DNA of 63,267 nt from VRUE01 sp963764365 (GTDB taxonomy: Bacteria; Actinomycetota; Thermoleophilia; Solirubrobacterales; 70-9): assembly GCA_963764365.1 (NCBI GenBank), contig CAVXSI010000008.1:1-63267 (forward strand), read 5' to 3'. A program made the position numbers and the translations under genes. Within the stretch, counting starts at the first letter, position 1. The number at the start of each line of letters is the position of its first letter. Under the pieces are notes generated by a model that worked only from the letters and a program-made list of their open reading frames with translations, was not told the origin of the DNA and searched no databases. This document shows, piece after piece, positions 60,325-63,267 of the stretch.

Positions 60325-61228
60325 GCCGCCGCATCAGGCATTTGCCCGCGAACTCGCGGGTGTCCGCCAGCGAGTAGCCGAACAGTTCGTAGTCCTCGTC
60401 TTCCGGCGCCCACGGCGGCGACAGCACGCCGTCGGCGGCCGGCAGCGCCTCCTCCAGGGTGCGCTTGATCGCCTCCTTGTAGCGCTCGTCCTCGCGCGCC
60501 TTCTCGCGCAGGAAGACCGAGCCGAAGGCGACGTGGCGGTGCTCGTCGCGGGCGACGTTCTGGAAGCCTTCGACGAAGGCCGGCAGCGTCCCCTCGCTTT
60601 CGTTGAAGTCCATGATGAAGTGCTGCCCGGTGAGCGCCAGCATCCCCTCGATCACCATGTGGTAGAGCGTCACCGCCTCGACCAGCGCCTCGGTGTCCTC
60701 CGGTTCGGCCGAGAGGCGGTCGGTCCGCTGCTTCAGCATCTCGTCAAAGAGACGGCTGAAGTTGTCGTTGAGGTGCTCGGAGGTCTCCGCCAGCATCTCC
60801 GAGAGGCCGTCGGCCTCGAGCACCCCGACCTCGCGGTAGAAGCGCTCGAAGAAACGCACGTGGCGCGCCTCGTCGGCGATCTGCGTGCAGAGGAAGATTT
60901 TCTGGTCCTCGGTCGGGGCGGCGCGCATGATCGGCCCCAGCTCCTCGGCGACCTTCTGCTCGCCGATGAAGAACGAGGACAGCCCGTACATCCGCTGGAA
61001 GCGCTCTTCGGCGCCGATTCGCTCGTGCCAGTCCTCGCGGTCGCGGCTGAAGTCCAGCTCCTGGGTCTGCCACTGCTGGCGCTCCCAGAGCGAGTACAGC
61101 TCCTCGTAGGTCAGCAGCTTGATGTCGCCCGTGCGGTCGGCCGCCTCGTTCAGGGCGGGGTCGGCGGTCGCCTGGAAGTCGGCGCGCTCGGTCCTCGGCT
61201 GCGTCCCGGTTGCCTCTTTGGCCTCCAT
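60302..61228 (-). CDS. R2-like oxidase / ribonucleotide-reductase-beta-like protein
   Basis: 308 aa from ATG 61228. Ferritin-like di-metal fold: WQTQELDFSRDREDW, CTQIADEARHVRFFERFYRE (ExxH), MVIEGMLALTGQHFIMD and RDEHRHVAFGSVFLR (ExxH). Metal ligands are complete. It lacks a partner alpha subunit nearby, favouring R2lox (ligand-binding oxidase) or a stand-alone oxidase over true NrdB/NrdF. Confidence 0.8.
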   Translation of the reverse strand: MEAKEATGTQPRTERADFQATADPALNEAADRTGDIKLLTYEELYSLWERQQWQTQELDFSRDREDWHERIGAEERFQRMYGLSSFFIGEQKVAEELGPIMRAAPTEDQKIFLCTQIADEARHVRFFERFYREVGVLEADGLSEMLAETSEHLNDNFSRLFDEMLKQRTDRLSAEPEDTEALVEAVTLYHMVIEGMLALTGQHFIMDFNESEGTLPAFVEGFQNVARDEHRHVAFGSVFLREKAREDERYKEAIKRTLEEALPAADGVLSPPWAPEDEDYELFGYSLADTREFAGKCLMRRLKVIGLS

Positions 61229-61300
61229 CTCTCTCTCCTCGGCTTCGGCTGCGGGTCGAGGGGCGAGACTAGCAGGGGCCTGGCCAGGCAGCCAGTTTCT

Positions 61301-61349
61301 GCGGCGTTCGCAGTTTGCTCCCGCGTGCGACCCAAACTGCGAACGCCGC
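61301..61349. terminator. 17-bp perfect inverted repeat after the UPF0173 gene
   Basis: Arms 61301-61317 and 61333-61349 (core GCGTTCGCAGTTTG) are exact complements around 15 nt. The right arm abuts the UPF0173 stop codon. Lies upstream of the R2-like gene on the same strand. Confidence 0.65.
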
Positions 61350-62063
61350 TCAGGGGGAGTGCGTCTCGCCCGGCTTCAGCACGACGACCTGCGACGAGGT
61401 CTGCGACTCGACGTCGGCCTTGAAGGCCTCGGCGTCGCTGGCGATCGGCGGGAAGGTGTCGTAGTGCATCGGGATCGTCGTCGGCGCGCCGATCAGCCCC
61501 GCCGCCACCGCCGCGTCGTGGCGGTCCATCGTGTAATGGCCGCCGATCGGCATCAGCGCGACATCGACCGGGTTGCGTTCGGCGATCAGCTTCATGTCGC
61601 CGAACAGGCAGGTGTCGCCGGTGTGGTAGACGGTGACCCCGCCGATCCGGATCAGCAGGCCGGCCGCGGTCCCGAGCGAGACGCCGTGCTCGGCGCTGTA
61701 GGGAGCGTCTACGGAGCCCGGCGCGGTGCTGGTGTGCCAGGCGGGGACGAGCTTGATCCAGCCCCAGTCGAACTCGATCGTGCCGCCGAGGTTGGGGTCG
61801 CTGACGCTCTCGACGCCCTGCCCTTCGAGCCAGTTGGCGAGCTCGACGATGGCGACGCAGTGGGCGCCCGTCCGCTTGGCGGCGGCGACCGCGTCGGCCA
61901 GATGGTCGGCGTGGCCGTGGCTGAGGGCGATGTGGGTCGGCTCGACCTCCTCGGCGGTCGCCACCGCGGCCGGGTTGTTGGGCTTGAGGAAGGGGTCGAC
62001 CAGCACCCTCGTCTCCCCGTCGCTCAGCTCGAAGCACGAATGTCCGTGGAACTTGATCTCCAT
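61350..62063 (-). CDS. UPF0173-type metallo-beta-lactamase-fold hydrolase
   Basis: 237 aa from ATG 62063. MEIKFHGHSCFELSDGETRV; the HxHxDH metal motif in HIALSHGHADHLAD; TVYHTGDTCLFGDMKLIAER and MPIGGHYTMDRHDAAVA complete the site. Family UPF0173 (YtkL-like) hydrolases have no firmly established substrate. Close spacing with the next upstream gene. Confidence 0.9.
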   Translation of the reverse strand: MEIKFHGHSCFELSDGETRVLVDPFLKPNNPAAVATAEEVEPTHIALSHGHADHLADAVAAAKRTGAHCVAIVELANWLEGQGVESVSDPNLGGTIEFDWGWIKLVPAWHTSTAPGSVDAPYSAEHGVSLGTAAGLLIRIGGVTVYHTGDTCLFGDMKLIAERNPVDVALMPIGGHYTMDRHDAAVAAGLIGAPTTIPMHYDTFPPIASDAEAFKADVESQTSSQVVVLKPGETHSP

Positions 62064-62064
62064 C

Positions 62065-62394
62065 TCAACTCTCTCCTTGCGCTCGTTCGCTCTCGGTCAA
62101 CTCCTCCTGCAACGCCCAGCCGACCGCGACTCCGACCATCATCCCCATCCGCGCCTCCTCGGCGAGCAGGGTGCGCACCGCGGCGATCCGCTCCTCCGGG
62201 TCGGGGACGGTGGCGGCCTTCAGGGTCTCGGCCTCGTGCGACTCGCCGAACCAGCCGCCCTCTGCGAGGGCGGACGCCAGCGGCCGCTGCAGCTGCGGCG
62301 CCGCGCGGGCGACGATCGCCTCCGCCTCGGCGAGCCGCTCGGCCTCGGCGAGACGCTCGATCGCCGCCTCCAGCCGCTCTTCGTCGGGAAGCAT
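62065..62394 (-). CDS. Small helical protein, unknown function
   Basis: 109 aa from ATG 62394. Amphipathic helices (ERLEAAIERLAEAERLAEAE), then GGWFGESHEAETLKAATVPD and a C-terminal helix MGMMVGVAVGWALQEELTES. It lies between UPF0173 and the rhomboid-like gene, with 1 and 9 bp gaps, so is co-transcribed. Not recognised. Confidence 0.65.
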   Translation of the reverse strand: MLPDEERLEAAIERLAEAERLAEAEAIVARAAPQLQRPLASALAEGGWFGESHEAETLKAATVPDPEERIAAVRTLLAEEARMGMMVGVAVGWALQEELTESERAQGES

Positions 62395-62403
62395 GGCGAG
62401 AGG

Positions 62404-63167
62404 CTATTCGTGGCGCAGGCCCGCCGCCGCGAGGCCGGCGAGGGCGCCGACGACGCCGCCGGCGAGGCCGGCGAATGCGTCGGCGCTCGACTCGAAGATC
62501 GGCAGCGCCAGCAGGACCGCGGCGGCGACGGCGACGCCGATCGGGTCGTACTCCTGGTCGATCCGGTGGTGGGCCTCGGCGCGGCGGATCGCGAACCAGG
62601 CGGCCACCGCGCCGAGCGCCATCCCGTTGCCGCCGGCGATCGTGACGATGTCGCCCTGGGCGCCGGCGACGGCGCTCGCCGCGATCATCCCCAGCGAGCC
62701 GCAGGCAACGAGCAGCACGCCGGTGGCGAAACTGCCGAGCCGCTGCTCGATCCCGGTCGCGAAGATCGCCAGGCCGACCGCGACGACGAACAGGTAGCCG
62801 ACGTCGGCGTATGCGAAGGGGGCGGTGAGGAAGCGCCACCACTGGCCTTCGACCGGCACGTTGAGGCCGCCCAGCGTCGCCAGCGTCTCGCCGCCGGCCT
62901 GCTGGGCCAGCAGCAGCAGCGCCGAGGCGAGGATCGCGCCGATGGTCGCGTAGGGGCGGTGGGCGTCGGCGGCGCGGCGCGGCAGGCGGATGCGGAGGAA
63001 GCGGCCGGCGGGCTGCGGCGCGGCTTCGCCTCGAGCCCGTCGCCGGTCCGTTCCAGCTGCGGCGCCCGCTTGCGCAGCCTGGCGCCGCAGTACGGGCACT
63101 CGGTGACGTAGGGACTGACCTCGGAGCCGCAGTTCTTGCAGATGACGCTGAGCTCAGTCTCGCTCAT
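62404..63167 (-). pseudogene. Zinc-ribbon rhomboid-like membrane protein, frameshifted, catalytic residues absent
   Basis: ATG 63167 starts a zinc ribbon: MSETELSVICKNCGSEVSPY, ECPYCGARL. The frame is then lost near 63010-63020. The next frame supplies a rhomboid-type six-helix domain (YATIGAILASALLLLAQQAG, LNVPVEGQWWRFLTAPFAYA, IAGGNGMALGAVAAWFAIRR) ending at 62404. The usual GxSG serine is Asn-Gly-Met and the TM6 histidine is missing (DAFAGLAGGVVGAL), so even without the shift it would be a pseudoprotease. One base change or read error would restore a 250-aa protein. Confidence 0.7.
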
Positions 63168-63261
63168 GGTGATTCGAGGATAACCCCCCCGGTCGAGGGC
63201 GCTCGCATCGCGCCCCCGGTGCCATACTGCGGCAGAACCCATCTTCGAGGAGGAATCAGCG

Positions 63262-63267
63262 TGGAGT
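63262..63267 (+). CDS. Start of a gene cut by the window edge
   Basis: GTG 63262 is preceded by GAGGAGGAA with 6-7 nt spacing and by a CATACT box near 63223. Only two codons are visible, so nothing can be said of its product. The strand is opposite to the rhomboid-like gene. Confidence 0.4.

Noticed and set aside
60302..61228. Class I ribonucleotide reductase small subunit (nrdB)
   Set aside because: Fold and metal ligands fit, but no alpha subunit is adjacent and length and pattern fit R2-like oxidases as well, so the gene symbol is withheld.

Overview
The window is high-GC DNA from an actinobacterium. GC-rich third codon positions, many GTG/TTG starts, recurrent TANNNT -10 boxes directly before start codons, an F420-type flavin-like oxidoreductase, a FolE2/MptA-type GTP cyclohydrolase and a duplicated dCTP deaminase together suggest Thermoleophilia (Solirubrobacterales-like). 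That placement is inference; no rRNA is present.

Region 1 (97-21222) is a tRNA-Val(CAC) gene followed by a tandem array of integrated mobile DNA. The 3' part of the tRNA is repeated at 7207, 11414 and 21175, dividing about 21 kb into three segments. Segments A (169-7249) and C (11414-21222) begin with paralogous xis-int modules. The int of A carries two one-base insertions; that of C is open and reads through its att site. Segments A and C end with the same ~190-bp right end. Segment B (7250-11413) carries a different tyrosine recombinase and envelope/secreted proteins. Cargo of A: uncharacterised proteins, a GNAT-type protein and several broken genes. Cargo of C: an NTF2-like protein, an IS110-family element with a putative bridge-RNA leader, an Fe-S uracil-DNA-glycosylase-like fusion, a frameshifted secreted protein, an Abi_C (abortive infection) protein with a wHTH partner, and a decayed DUF433/DUF5615 toxin-antitoxin pair. 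Segment C looks like a defence-type island.

Region 2 (21249-63267) is chromosomal. In order it holds: arfB, phhB, a GntR-YrbE4A-YrbE4B operon without MCE proteins, a secreted NTR-like protein, a Zn-alcohol dehydrogenase, an HD-GYP membrane protein and an MFS transporter. Next come a dipeptide/oligopeptide ABC operon with an ATP-dependent DNA ligase translationally coupled to its end, dCTP deaminase, three TetR and one MerR regulator, tRNA-Tyr, the F420-type oxidoreductase, the principal sigma factor, mptA/folE2, pgsA, an MMPL transporter, a ferritin-like lipoprotein and an ArsR-like regulator. Then follow family-5 uracil-DNA glycosylase, an RRE-ThiF fusion, tRNA-Thr, a lipoprotein, a tail-to-tail two-component pair, an RTX-like secreted protein, a YciC-like membrane protein, tRNA-fMet, Ppx/GppA, a TPP-dependent enzyme and tRNA-Leu. 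The window closes with an ECF sigma-anti-sigma fusion, an R2-like oxidase, a UPF0173 hydrolase, a zinc-ribbon rhomboid-like protein lacking its catalytic residues, and the first bases of another gene.

Many chromosomal 3' ends are marked by long, nearly perfect inverted repeats without a U-tract. One-base frameshifts are concentrated in the mobile array (at least eight in 21 kb) compared with one clear case in the 42 kb of chromosome. This favours decay over assembly error, though reads would be needed to settle it.
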